Below are positions 22,560-34,435 of a stretch of DNA of 64,000 nucleotides, one piece after another (the stretch's first letter is position 1; every line of letters starts with the position of its first letter). The position numbers and the translations under genes were made by a program. The stretch lies in assembly GCA_025766275.1 (NCBI GenBank), contig JAFKAC010000006.1:620001-684000 (forward strand). The letters are read 5' to 3'. Source of the DNA: Lactarius indigo (taxonomy: Eukaryota; Basidiomycota; Agaricomycetes; Russulales; Russulaceae). The notes under the pieces were generated by a model. That model made no database searches. It was not told where the DNA came from and saw only the letters and a list, made by a program, of their open reading frames with translations.

Positions 22560-24628
22560 TTATGTCAACCAGATATGGATAAACCCTTTGAGCTAGAAGT
22601 AGATGCCTCCGCCTTTGCCACAGGGGCAATCTTAACACAAAGAGATAACCAAAACAAACCACAAGCTGTGGGATACTTCTCCAAATCATTTTCAGAAGTG
22701 GAGCGCAACTATGACATCCATGACAGAGAACTCCTGGCAGTAATCAGAGGACTAGAACACTGGAGACACCTTCTTTTAGGGTCCCCCCATGAAATCACAG
22801 TGTTTACAGACCACAAAAACCTAGAATACTACCGCCACCCTTGACAAATCAATAGGAGAGTGGCACGTTACATCCTCAGATTCACAGACTATCACATCAA
22901 ACTTCACCACAAACCCGGACCCCAGAACCATGCAGATGCCCTGTCAAGACGCCCTGACCATGACACCAGAGCAGGAGATAACACCAATGTAGTGGTCCTG
23001 ACCCCAACTATCTTTGCAAACTCTGCTCTCTCCATAAGGATAGATGACCAGGTCATGGCACACCAACTAGACCACCAAGACACTCTGGACAAGTGGGCAG
23101 CACCCTTCCACCTAGTAAAACAAGGCAAACACTGGTGGAAAGGTGACAACTGGTGGTTGTGGACAACACACCACTAAAGAGGGGGGTAATTTCCCTGTTT
23201 CATGATACAAAAACAGCTGGACACCCTGGAATAACAAAGACCTCATGGTTGGTGTCACAAGACTTCTGGTGGCCAAACATGAAAGATGACATATCTGCAT
23301 ATGTAAAAGGCTGTGCCACATGCCAATCAAACAAGAACTTTCCTGGGAACCCAAAACCATTGATATTCCCCATCAAGACTAACCCAGAAGCACTCCCTTT
23401 TAAAACCATCACCCTAGACTTCATCACAAAACTACCCCAATCAGAAGACAATGACACAATTCTCACCATCATGGATCATGACTGTTCCAAAGCAGCCTTC
23501 TTTATCCCATGTAGCAAAACAATAGATGCAGAAGGAGTGGCAAAACTCTATGCCAAAACTGTTCTACCACACTATGGACTACCAAGAAGGGTCATCTCTG
23601 ATAGAGACCCCAGATTCACAGCGAAGTTCATCAAGGAACTATGCAGAGTGCTCGACATAGAACAAAACATCAGTACAGCATACCACCCACAAACAGATGG
23701 ACAATCAGAATGAACAAACCAGTGGTTAGAACAGTACCTCTGAATGTTCATAAATCACCAACAAGACAACTGGATGGAGCTACTACCACTGGCACAGTAC
23801 ACCCACAACTCTTGGCCAAGCACAACCACTAAAAAGGCACCCTACGAGTTAATTCTCAGGTACATCCCAAGAGTACACCAACCAGAAAGAACGGCCACAG
23901 TACCAGGAACACAAGAAAGATTAGAGCGGATCCAAGAAGCCAGAAAGACTGCTCAAGCAGCAATCACCCATGTGCAGTCACTCTACAAAGGATCCTCTCG
24001 TTTTGAACAACACAGAGAAGGAGATAGTGTGTGGCTGGATGCCAGGAACTTGAAAACAACGCACCCAAGTTTCAAGTTAGCCCCAAAAAGATATGGACCC
24101 TTCAGGGTCACAAAGAAGATCTCCACCACCACATATGCCCTGAAACTTCCCCATCAGTGGCAGATCCACCCAGTATTCCATGCATCCCTCTTGATGCCCT
24201 ACAAAGAAACCCCTATACATGGAAAGAACTTTACGGAACCACCCCCAGATCTAGTAGATGGAGAACAAGAGTGGGAAGTTGAGAAAATACTAGAAACAAG
24301 ACACCACAGGAACCAGTTACAGTTTCTGATCAAATGGAAAGGATACTCTGATGCACACAATAGCTGGGAGCCAGAAAAGAACCTCAACACCCCAGAGCTT
24401 ATTCAGGAACACTTTGAAAGCAACCCCAGAAATGAAGGAGCAAAGCAGTGGTTAAAACGGAAAGAAGTAACAATACAAACAGTAACCACCTTCCCCACTA
24501 GCTTCTCCACCATGCCCTCTCACTCCTCCACTGTAGAACGCCTCATTGCTTGTGCCATGGAAAGAGGCTCCTTTGATGAAACACCCTCTGTCACTCCCTC
24601 CTCTGGCTATTCCCCTTTCCCAGTATGA
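22560..24628 (+). pseudogene. RNase H, integrase and chromodomain of element C pol
   Basis: The frame resumes with RNase H (F-E-L-E-V-D-A-S, T-V-F-T-D-H-K-N-L), then the integrase zinc region (G-H-P-G-I, then G-C-A-T-C-Q), the catalytic core (L-D-F-I-T-K-L-P; S-D-R-D-P-R-F) and a chromodomain (E-W-E-V-E-K-I-L; L-I-K-W-K-G-Y-S). TGA stops occur at 22842, 23711, 23741 and 24626; those at 23711 and 23741 stand exactly where relatives have Arg (G-Q-S-E-R-T-N-Q and Q-Y-L-R). One frameshift lies near 23160. The chromodomain is expected to steer integration toward heterochromatin. This copy cannot encode an active pol. Confidence 0.88.
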
Positions 24629-25360
24629 CCCCCTTCCTTGCCTTCACTCATCCAGGAACCACAGCCCATCGATCCTACCATGCCCAGCATTATAGAAACA
24701 GAAGGAGGAGGAATAGCTCTTCGCATTCCCCCTCCTGGACATACAGCTCCCCCCACTCCTGAAATACACTGACCCATCACCTCTCCCCCTGACCCTAGAG
24801 TGGCTATAGCTCGTCTCAGTGAAATAGCCAACAACCCAATCATGGACGCACTCCCCATTAACTATGAAAGGATGCACATCACTGCTGAAGAAGATGACAA
24901 CCCTGGCTACCCCTTCTTCTTGAAAGACCCCTGGAGCAGCCGCTATGTCCACTTCCTCATCCCTGACAATGCTGATCCAACTTTGTACATCCAGAAGGAT
25001 GCCAAATGGATCAAAATCAGTGAAAACAAAGAAGAAGATATTGGCACCATGGGCAAGCATCTCCCTCACTATGGCCTCTCCCTCTTCCTCCTCCCCAAAG
25101 ATGATGATCCTCATAACCCGGCTCCCCTCATCACCCCAGTACAGATGCAGAACTTCAACGAAGCCTCCCCTATGACCAGCAAAGTCAACGAAGTCCTAGA
25201 AGACCTAAGAGATGACCACCTAACAGCAGAAGTCTACAGGACTCATCGACTCCTGCGAAATCAGAAGGCCCTCCAAAAGGAGATTGAAGGCCTGTACAAG
25301 ATGATGGAGCCTCTCAAAAGGCACCTCCTCAACATAGACATGCAACTATCTAGTGCCTGA
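24629..25360 (+). pseudogene. Post-chromodomain segment of element C
   Basis: After the stop at 24626 the same frame stays open apart from TGA at 24770-24772 and 25358-25360. The segment from ~24800 is acidic and hydrophilic with a globular part (Y-P-F-F-L-K-D-P-W-S-S-R-Y-V-H-F; L-P-H-Y-G-L-S-L-F) and ends in a predicted helical coil (L-L-R-N-Q-K-A-L-Q-K-E-I-E-G-L-Y). No known domain is recognised. Because all three stops are TGA before a purine, this was probably one continuous polyprotein with pol on one side and the zinc-knuckle segment on the other. Confidence 0.6.
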
Positions 25361-25930
25361 AGGAGGATGCAAGAACACAAGGCTCACATGAGGATTGCAG
25401 ACTGTTGGCTTGCCTTACACCCCCCTCCTTCTGAAGAAGAGACTCACCCCTTTGAACTTCAACCCATCCCTGCTCCTGCCTTATCTCAATATCACCCCAT
25501 GCCTCAGCTTCATGAAGAACCAGAAGGACCCACCCCTTCTGCTGAAAGGAAGAAGAGGTGCAGGTGCAGAACCAACAAGAAGGAGACTGGCACCATCCGA
25601 CTTTGTTACAGATGCCAGTCTGAAGACCACCTTTCCTTCACTTGCCCCCAGAAACAGAAGTACTGTTGGAGATGCTCTAGTACTGACCACTTCCCTTACC
25701 AGTGCCTCTGGCCAGCCCCAGAAGAGTGCACACAATGGTGTGGCAAGTGCTTCACTCACAACAGTCATGAAGAGATCAAGTGCCCCAAGTATAAACATTG
25801 TCACAAATGTGGGACCCATGGTCCTTTCAACTTTCTTCGCCAACATTGTTGCCCACTCCCTCGCAAAGACACCCCCTCCAACAATGTGGACAATGATGTC
25901 TATGACCTGATGGACTTCGAAGCACTCTAG
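25361..25930 (+). CDS. Zinc-knuckle-rich C-terminal segment of element C
   Basis: The frame from ATG 25367 to 25930 ends in a run of CCHC-type knuckles: C-Y-R-C-(4)-H-(4)-C, C-W-R-C-(4)-H-(4)-C, C-G-K-C-(5)-H-(4)-C and a partial fourth, C-H-K-C-(2)-H. CCHC knuckles bind single-stranded nucleic acid and normally end gag, before protease. Here they come after the chromodomain, immediately before the 3' LTR. Upstream is a basic patch (K-K-R-C-R-C-R-T-N-K-K). It may once have been fused to the preceding segment, with the TGA at 25358 as a decayed CGA. It could alternatively be a separately translated ORF. Confidence 0.65.
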   Translation, partial: RRMQEHKAHMRIADCWLALHPPPSEEETHPFELQPIPAPALSQYHPMPQLHEEPEGPTPSAERKKRCRCRTNKKETGTIRLCYRCQSEDHLSFTCPQKQKYCWRCSSTDHFPYQCLWPAPEECTQWCGKCFTHNSHEEIKCPKYKHCHKCGTHGPFNFLRQHCCPLPRKDTPSNNVDNDVYDLMDFEAL

Positions 25931-25956
25931 GGAGAGTTGACTTAGAGAAGGGCTCA

Positions 25957-26536
25957 TGTTATGATCTGACACTTCGGACCTCAGTCACAGTATGTTTCTA
26001 CCTTGCTTTTCCCCTTTTATACTATACCTTGTTACCAAAGGAGCTACTGCTGCTAGTGGCACTGTTTCCTTTGATCTGAATATCTCTTGTTCCGTTTGGT
26101 CTCTTTGATATTGTGTAGACTTGTGTTCATGTTGTTTGGAACCTTGTCCTATATAAACCTGTACCATAGACCATAGGAAGCCAGACTTGGCTTCATTTGC
26201 AATCTAGCAACCTTGCCTTCGTACTTTGGTGTGACTTCACCCTATTCCCCTTTTTCTTGTGCATCCCCTACCTCAGTCCTTAACCAGGACACTCTGGAGT
26301 CTTTGCAGTTGAACTATATCAACACGTCACACCTGTTATACTCTGTGCACTAGCAAGATCAAGTGTAGAGAAGTGTTAGACACTTCAGACAAGGAGTCCT
26401 ACATTACAGAGTAGTGCTGCACCTTGTGCCACACTTTTGCCACTCATATTTCATAGCAATAAGACAACAGATGTCTTTGCTTGATACTTGTGTGATTTAG
26501 AACCTCTAGAACCCACGCCCATGCTAGGGCATAACA
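25957..26536 (+). repeat. 3' LTR of element C
   Basis: The 580-bp repeat starts TGTTATGATC and ends GGGCATAACA and matches the solo LTR in element B. A purine-rich AGAGAAGGGCTCA stretch precedes it as a possible polypurine tract. It contains a CCTATATAAACC TATA-like stretch near 26148. The DNA after it (TGTAT) should be the duplicated target, but the 5' partner is lost. Confidence 0.92.
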
Positions 26537-26542
26537 TGTATT

Positions 26543-26880
26543 CACTGTGAAAACTAACTTGGATGAAAATTATCCAAAACAATCGTGATATTCAGAATTC
26601 ATCCTAGCATAGACAGGTTTGTAGTTGCTTTCAATTCATCCTAAGTATTGGTATTGATCATCATCCAAACAAAATCATTCTATTGCCTACTGAAAATCAT
26701 GAATCATAAAACTACATTAAATCGTCATTCTAAAACACATCAACAATTGGATGACCAAAAACAGCAGATGAAAATCATCCTACATCAAACTCTAGCCAGA
26801 GCATTTAGATGGGCTATTATATTAGTTAACTTATCCCTCAATTACTGTAAGCACTCCAAGTCTACTCCAGTATAATTATA
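26543..26880 (+). repeat. Left subterminal repeat region of element E
   Basis: AT-rich DNA with repeated short motifs GGATGA, TCATCC and AAAATCAT in both orientations directly after the CACTGTGAAAA end. No gene. Such motif clusters bind the transposase in CACTA-type elements. Confidence 0.6.
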
Positions 26881-28367
26881 AGCATGTTATTGTAAGACCT
26901 ACTGTACAACTTAGAACTGTACTAAGAAACAGAAAGGGTATATACTACTCAGAGTGCCCTGCCGCTGCCATCCCCAATGCTACTGCCACTCAGGCCTACC
27001 CTTGTTGCTGCCATCGCCATCGCCATCGCCATTGTCATGGTTGGGGTCACTTCATCATGGATTGTGGCTGGTGAGGTTGTTACCCCCTACTGCCATCCTT
27101 GTCATTGCCATTGTCGGTTGCTTGGTTGTTGTGTTCATCTTTGCGGCTGTGGTTGTGGTTGTCACCCCCCAGCACTGCAGCAGCAGTCTTCTACCGCTGC
27201 TGTTATCAGGCTGTTGTGGTCATGGTTGTGGTCATCATGGTTGTGGTTGTCCCCACCAAGTTGCCCAGGTGGTGGTGGTGGTGGTGGTGGCTTGGGGTTC
27301 ACATGTGTCAGGGAAGTGGCATCAGAGGCCAGTTGTCAGCCATAGTCATGGAATGTGCAGCTACAGCAGGAGTGGGAGTGGGAGGGCCCAGAATTGACAC
27401 ACTCGAAAGAGTCAAATCAACTTAGACAAAAAAAGGTGTTGGGCGGAGGCTTAATATGTGGTGTGAGAAGGTGTGCCACATTGACTTGTTAATCATGACT
27501 TCAAGTTGAACGCCCTCATACCATCCTTCTGCCAGGCTTTTGGTGAGTTTTTTCTTCCACAATCATCACCATTCTGACCCTCCTCTCCATGGGGCTACCA
27601 CAGCTGACCACCCCCATGCCAAGGTATGCAAACCACACCACCATCTGCAAGTGACCATGATGCCATTGCCTCTGTTTCTATGCCCACCATTGCACTGTGA
27701 CTGCAACTACGATGGTCACAAACATGCAGTGGACAAGCTGGGCTTCAGCCCAGTCCACTGAGATAGGTTTTTTTTTGCTTCATATCATTTCTTACCGGTG
27801 TCACAGAGCCATGTTGCCACCACTGTGGCCTCACACACCATGTGGCCCCTGCCTCCATTGTTTACCACTCAAGTCTTCCACTATAGCCATCCCACCACAT
27901 AAATGCACTGCCCCTCCTCGATGCCATGTCATTGTGACATGCAAGACCCAACACCACGTTAACCTGCTGTCTGCAAGACCCCACCACTGCCAACCTACCA
28001 CGACACCACCCAGACATAGCACAGGCCTGTTGTTACAGTTTTACCCCCTCAACCTCGACAAATGGCAATACGATGGACACAATCACATGAAGAAGAGGAG
28101 GATGATGAAGAGAAGGCTGAAATAAGCCGCAAACCAAGAGATAAGTGCCCCGGCCTGCGATGCCATTGGACATTCTGCAATGATGTGCAGAATTGTAGGT
28201 TCCACCGGCTCGGATAAGAAACCATATCAAGATCGCCTGTCACGTGACCCCAGCATGTGACCTGGCTAGAATGCACTGGAAGAGTCCAGATGAGCTTGTG
28301 CCTGGCTGACTGATGTTTGGTACCTGATGACTGATACTGGCTATGGATGACTCATAGACAATTACAC
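26881..28367. other. Non-genic left arm of element E with microsatellites
   Basis: There is no convincing gene. The stretch 26960-27320 is simple-sequence DNA: CCATCG repeats near 27010, GGT repeats near 27270 and Gly/Val-coding GTGGTTGTGG runs. The rest, to 28367, has only short unrelated open frames and many GACTGATG-like words between 28290 and 28440. Confidence 0.5.
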
Positions 28368-28852
28368 TGTTACGATAAGGATGACTGATGCCTTGTTCTG
28401 ATTGGTTGACTGACTGTATGCTGATTGATGATTACACATTCCCGATGACACTCTTACTGTACGATTACTCACCCTAGGATTGTTGTATTAGGGTTTCTGA
28501 GTTTGAACCTTACGATAGCTGGAGTATAAGTAGGGTAGCTTGTATCCCCTAGTTCTCCAGCTCAAGATCTTGTGGAATTGTACTGGTTGTCTACCGTCTT
28601 CCCTCTATCTTTTGAGCTGTGGTTGGCTGTCTGCCACCTCCCTTTGGGCTGTCTGCTCATTCCCCTTTCCTCTCTTATCTGCCATTCTCTGCCTCTCAGT
28701 ACTTCTGTCTGATAGAAGGCTGCCAGCACCTTTGTCGACTAGGGGACGCCTCGGCTGAATTTGCCTCCCCCGGAAGTCAGCTACGACAATTTGGGGCAGT
28801 GTGTTCCCACAGAACTGTCCAAGTTGGACACTACACCCATACAAGTGTAACA
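28368..28852. repeat. Possible solo LTR
   Basis: The 485-bp block starts TGTTACG and ends GTGTAACA, the same kind of inverted ends as the LTRs of elements A and B, and has a TATA-like GAGTATAAGTAGG followed ~50 bp later by pyrimidine-rich DNA. The flanking five bases (TACAC and CCTGT) do not match, and no partner copy is in the window. Confidence 0.35.
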
Positions 28853-28915
28853 CCTGTACTTACTCTGCACCAGTAACCTCAACTTCTGTAGTGTCTGGAT
28901 GACTGGCAGTGTGTG

Positions 28916-29068
28916 TCCTGATATCAGCCAATGATCCGGCATGACTTCCATAACTGATGGGCCAACCGACGGTGAGAATCTTTCATATGTCATGGGCCAG
29001 CCGACGTCGGCCGACGGCAAAGAATCTCCCAAGACTCATGGGTCAACCGACGTCGGCTCGGACGGACA
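28916..29068 (+). repeat. Left inverted repeat of element F
   Basis: It matches the reverse complement of 44687-44843 at roughly 80 percent by eye, from ATATCAGC at the outside to CGGACGGAC at the inside. A CGTATAAATACC TATA-like stretch follows at ~29070. Confidence 0.8.
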
Positions 29069-29171
29069 AAACGTATAAATACCTCCGAGTGAGATGACCG
29101 AACGCAAACCAAGGGTGTATTGTCAGGAGAATCACATTAGACATTTTCAAAGATATGGGATATATGGCATC

Positions 29172-30217
29172 AAGGACCATCATTCTCGGACAGATGATCG
29201 TGATTATTGTCCGAGAGTATATCTCGGACGGACAGCTAAGAAGTACATCCGAGAACACATCTCGGACGGATGGCTAATATCACCGTCCGAGATACTATCT
29301 CGGACGGATGCTTAAGATCTACGTCCGAGATACTATCTCGGACGGATGGCTAAGATCTACGTCCGAGTTACTATCTCGGACGGATGCTTAAGATCTACAT
29401 CCGAGATACGTTCTCGGACGGATGCTTAAGATCTACGTCCGAGATACTATCTCGGACGGACGGTTAAGATCTACGTCCGAGAATGTATCTCGGACGGATG
29501 CTTAAGATCTACGTCCGAGAACGTATCTCGGACGGATGCTTAAGATCTACATCCGAGAACGTATCTCGGACAGATGCTTAAGATCTACGTCCGAGATACG
29601 TTCTTGGACGGATGGCTAAGATCTACGTCCGAGAACGTATCTCGGACGGATGCTTAAGATCTACGTCCGAGAACGTATCTCGGACGGATGCTTAAGATCT
29701 ACGTCCGAGAACGTATCTCGGACGGACGGTTAAGATCTACGTCCGAGATAGCATCTCGGACGGATGGCTAAGATCTACGTCTGAGATACTATCTCGGACG
29801 GACGGTTAAGATCTACGTCCGAGATAGTATCTCGGACGGATGCTTAAGATCTACATCCGAGATACGTTCTCGGACGGATGCTTAAGATCTACGTCCGAGA
29901 TAGCATCTCGGACGGATGGCTAAGATCTACGTCCGAGAACATATCTCAGATGGTTGGTGAAGAACCACGTCCAACAATATATCTCAGACAGATGATTGAG
30001 AACGTTGTCCGAGGTATACTCTTGGACAGATTATCAAGGATATTGTCCAAGATATATTCTTGGACAGATGATCAAGAGCATTGTCTGAGATGTATTCTTG
30101 GACAGATGATCATGAACATTGTCCAAGAATATATCTCGGACAGATGATTAGGCACATTGTCCGAGAATGTATCTCGGACAGATGATCAAGAACATTGTCC
30201 GAGAATATATCTCGGAC
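29172..30217 (+). repeat. Left 38-bp tandem array of element F
   Basis: About 27 units of ~38 bp. Each has GTCCGAGA and TCTCGGAC as a dyad spaced by 5 bases, and ~17 bases (GGATGCTTAAGATCTAC type) between dyads. Units are well conserved to ~29960 and then degrade. The short open frames across it are by-products of the repeat. Confidence 0.95.
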
Positions 30218-30564
30218 ACATTATTGTGTATACAGATCAATAATAGGTCTTGATCATGCCCACCGACAATATATCTCAGGCAGATAACTGCGAACACCCT
30301 TCATGATGTGATCTCAAACAGATTACTGTGTCTTCTTTGACAGTGTATGTCAGACAGGTGATAATTACCACCTTCAAAAAGTATATCTTCGAGAGCTCAT
30401 ATCAGTAGCCACCTATTACCAGGAAGCCCCTTGTAAGAATACATCTTATACTGATAACCCAAATTACTTCTGGACACCATCTCTTGGTAATGTTGCACAA
30501 ATGATATATTCTTCGATGCTGTTCAATGTCATCTGCCCAAGATATGGGCCCACAGTAATCTGAT
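30218..30564. other. Non-genic spacer between array and KDZ gene
   Basis: Degenerate repeat-like words (ATATCTCAGGCAGAT) fade into unique DNA that serves as the 3' flank of the KDZ gene. Nothing else is seen. Confidence 0.5.
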
Positions 30565-33500
30565 TTATTGATCCTCCAATCTATTATGAGCAGATGTTAT
30601 TGGAGTGAGTGCCTTGACTGAACTCCTACACATCTCCTCCCATCTGTGCACCTGGTATGATGCATATGCACTGTGCCCATCCAACCTCCCCTTTGTTGCC
30701 ACATCCATCCATGTCTTCCAACACTCTGCCTTTGCATGGAAGTAAGCTGGAACCCACAATGCTTCATTTCTGATGCTCTTATCTTCCTCCTTCCATCGTT
30801 CAAGCTGTGACTTTGCTCGCAGCCAATGCACATGGTTAACTATTCATTCAATCAGCATGGGTCATGGGCATGCATAAAAGTAGTTACTCACATTCATCAA
30901 ACCATGCACCACCTCTCTTTTCAGAAGTACCAAAGCTCCAGAGCCATGGAAGCTGTGTGTTCCGCTGCCCCACTACTCCAGCACCAAGGATGGCTGTATG
31001 AACACGGAGATCTGTTGCCTGGAGTAATGGTAGTTCTTGTAAATCTTTCGATATTTGCTGCACCTTGATGTATGCATCTCTTGCCATGCTATATGTCCGA
31101 GCATGCTCATGGACTGTGTTATCAACGCTCTGGACTGCAGTCCAGGCACAAGTCTTCGTTTTCTGTGTTCGCGCACCTCGGACCTGGGTCCGGAACAGTG
31201 CCGATTTGAAGCCCAATGCCAGGCGAATCCTGTGGATCGAATCATTTGCCTGGGCATAGCGCAACTTAGCCTCCTTAAGTGCAAGAGATTTGACACCATG
31301 AGTGATACACCATTCTGCTCCAAGTGTTGATGGGAGTAAAATCAGAATGTCCTCTGCATTGGTACCCTCCGATCCAGAGATGTCCGATATCTGAGTCTTG
31401 GATCTTGGAACTGTGGAATCCTCCATATCATCCACATGGTCATACTCTCCATAGTCACCCAGTGATGGGATGGGTGCATCCAGTGGTTGATGGTGGAGCA
31501 GAAAGGCATCTGCCTGGTGTGAAAACATGTCAATCAGCTTCTGCAGGTGGATCCGCTTGTTCTCAATTGTTTGAAACTCTTCAATTGTGTGTGAGCCATG
31601 GGTCCGGAGCTGATATCTGATGGCCAATCTAAGCAAGCCATCAGGTGTACAATTCCGGTGATGTTAACACTGATGGCCAACTGACTGCATTTCCTGAATC
31701 TTCAGGCCACATGAAATCCATGATGTCCCACCACGAATGGAATGGTTCCCATCCTCATCTGCCATCAGTTGCTGTTGAATCATGGCACGAGAAGGTGCTT
31801 AAATCTAGCATTAGTTCGGAGGAGGCTATCCATGATTGGTGTCTGAACCTTTCTGCTTCACTGTGTCATATATGTCCATGCTAGAAGGGTCCACACCTCT
31901 CTGTGTCTGTGCAGCCATGTCCTCCTCTAGCCATTGCTTGGTCTTGTCCTTAAAATGTTCACTAAGAGATTCAAATGCCTTGCTGCTTGCATCTAGGCCA
32001 TGCTCCGAGCGCTTCCACCGCTTGAGAAGTGATGGAACTGTCATATTCAAGTGATGTTAACTCTGTATGCCATTATGTATAATCTGGCCATACCGATCCG
32101 GACCAGCTTCTTCCAGTTGGAGTGGTTCATGTGGGCATCTAGGACCTCTTGCCTATGAGCCAGGGACATCCCTCGTGTGCTCCGTGATATGTTATTCAGT
32201 GGGGCCCATAAGGTCTCTATGATCTCTCCATCAACCTGCTTTGCACCAGGAATGTAGCTCGGAGAGAATCGTGGTAAGCAAGAATCTTGGTGGCCATGAA
32301 TGTGGAACAGTCCGATACCCATCCGGATGTCCAAGGCCTCGGAACTGGGTAGTGACAATCCTGGACTGCTCCTTACTCGCTCCTGGAAGTGCACTCTGTA
32401 TTGGCACATGATGTCATACATCACCAGTGCAACTGGCATGTCTTCCATGTTGTAAGAAAGAGCTTTGCAGATGCTGTAGTCCATATTTATTTGCCTGGAG
32501 ATCATTGTAAATCAGTTGCAGACTGAGACTTTTAGTGAATGGGGCATGCCTCTCTCCCTTCTGAAAGTCTACCACAGAAGTCGGAACAAAGAATCCATGG
32601 CAGCAAGCTGTTGCACCAATCCCTGTGACATCAAGATGTGCCCTACTTAAATTTGCCTGTTCAATGGCTTTGTATGTGTTACATGTGCTTGGCTATTGGG
32701 CCATCAGCCAAACCAAACCTGGTAGGGAGGCACAACATACCTGGACAATTTCATGGCCACTTTTAAGATGAGCCTTGTACAGTTCTGGATTCGCCATGAA
32801 GGCCATTCCAGCAGACAGTGCAACATCCTTCTCTCCAGACCTGTGCCTCATGTGCTCTGCAGAGAAATTTCCATCCATAATGAATGTTCGGATCAATTCA
32901 TTCCTATAGGGGGTCAATGACATGAAAACAGTGTCCAAAGATTCCACATACGGTTCATATCTGGCCTTCCAATCTCTTGGGAGGTTGACTCCTGGCTGTG
33001 GACATGCTGGGCAGAAAATTGCCATGGAGCCATCCGGAGACATTTCCTCCGACTGGTGTCCGAGTCCCTGCTCCATTCTGGACCTGAGGTCTCGCCATTG
33101 GCGTGATGTCCTCAATAGTTGTCTATACAAATTCTGCAACAATTCATTATCGACTGTGGGTGATGTGGAAGAAGAGGAACGGACCGGAACAAGTCCTGGG
33201 AACATTCTACTGGTCTGGCTTTGCAACTTGGAATAGTACTGTTGGGCTGTGGTCTTGCACTCCAAGTTGTCATTCAGAAAGTCATCAAGAACTGAGAATG
33301 TGAACAGAGTCCTGACTTGCTTGAAGGTAGCAGGAAATAGACCACTCTGGAGCAGCTGTTCATCTTGGTTATCCGATTTGGAGCAGACACAGAACACTGT
33401 CTCCATTTTAAAGATACCACTCCTGTCCACAATTGTTAGAATCTGATTTCCTGAAAGCTCTCTGGGTGCCTGATCCATGGACATGTGCTTGTCACTTGAA

Positions 33501-34435
33501 TCCAGAAAGATGTCCGAATTGTCAAATAGTGCATCTGAAATGATTGGAGTAGTTGATACACCACAAGGCTTCAGGGTATCCTGGGGTGTGGCTGAGTGGT
33601 CTGAAAGTTGGAGAGATTCTAGTTCCTCTTAAACAGAGTGCAGCGAAGATGACAACCCAGGTCCGGTGTGTTTATTTCTCTTGCCATGGGGTCCCTGTGC
33701 TGCTCTGATTCCCTAGATGAGCATGAGCACAGGTACACATGAGACAATGCAATGGTATTATACTTCAACAGTCAATGGACATGGTGCACCAGCATGCCCA
33801 AGGAACAGCACAAATCCCAGTGAGTGCAGTGAAACCGGAGTATAGTGTGTTGCAGTCCATAGAAGTGGCCGATGAAATGGTGAATGCCTGTGAGACTTGA
33901 CACAGCAGGATTGACAAAACAGTGGTGCTCCGACACAGTCAGGGCACTTGACCTCTCCATGGCCATGGCATATAGAGCATGTGGAGGAAGAAGGCCGACT
34001 CTCCATGGCCAAAAGTATATGGAGATATCTGCTCCGGAGTTGAAGCCATTGCTCCATGACAGTCTACATCATATTAGCATCCTTCACCCCATGTAGTGGA
34101 TATCTGGTACATACAGGTGCCTGTGGTTGAGACTGCTTGGTCTCATCATTTGGAAGCTCATCCATTTGCTCATCTATCCATTGCTCGGCTTGTGTATCTT
34201 TGAAGGAGGCTGAGGCCATTTGAGATCCCTCTGCTGTGGCTGGATCTAATGCTTTGTCCTTCTTTCCCTTCTTTGAGTTGGAAGACTCTCCAGCCTTTGC
34301 CTTGGTTGGGAGGAGAATGGGGACAGACTTCTGCGTGGTCCGAATGCCCCTCTTGGTCCGTCTGTGATGAATGATAACTTCTTCAATACCCTCCTCAGCT
34401 GGTAGAAGAGATTCAGCTGCACGTCTCCGAGGCAT
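30565..34435 (-). CDS. KDZ transposase with N-terminal CxC zinc domain
   Basis: Nine exons can be joined in frame from ATG 34435 to the stop at 30565. Introns are 34064-34114, 33626-33763, 32693-32740, 32495-32549 (GC-AG), 32038-32093, 31798-31848, 31629-31685 and 30840-30891. The N-terminus is basic, with a nuclear-type K-K-G-K-K-D-K. A CxC domain follows (C-S-I-C-H, C-P-D-C, C-Q-S-C-C-V-K-S-H-R-H), then W-P-Y-type KDZ-associated sequence (F-C-P-A-C-P-Q-P-G-V-N-L-P). The catalytic region shows D-V-T-G-I-G-A-T-A, Y-D-I-M-C-Q and G-E-I-I-E-T-L-W as the likely D-D-E residues. The C-terminus has S-L-G-A-E-W-C and W-L-W-S-F-G-T. It should cut and move element F. An in-frame TAA at 33629-33631 is removed if intron 2 ends at 33626. 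The frame otherwise looks intact, so the gene may be functional. Confidence 0.88.

Larger units (their letters stand above)
5748..26536 (+). mobile_element. Element C: old 5'-truncated Ty3/gypsy element, host of elements A and B
   Basis: Three separated blocks (5748-6332, 14136-14164 and 22560-26536) together form one plus-strand element: RT, RNase H, integrase, chromodomain, a downstream zinc-knuckle ORF and a 3' LTR. Elements A and B interrupt it within the start of the RNase H region. When the two insertions and one copy of each 5-bp duplication are removed, the frame continues without a shift across both joints. The 5' LTR, gag, protease and the first half of RT are missing on the left. 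All recognised in-frame stops are TGA, as expected from CGA decay. There is also a frameshift near 23160. Confidence 0.85.

Noticed and set aside
26954..27425. Three overlapping 100-150-codon plus-strand ORFs
   Set aside because: They lie in CCATCG and GGT simple-sequence DNA and have microsatellite composition.
29172..30217. CRISPR-like array
   Set aside because: Units are continuous tandem repeats with a repeated 17-base filler, not unique spacers, and the DNA is eukaryotic.
33629..33631. In-frame TAA as proof that the KDZ gene is dead
   Set aside because: An intron from 33763 to 33626 with GT-AG borders and correct phase removes it.
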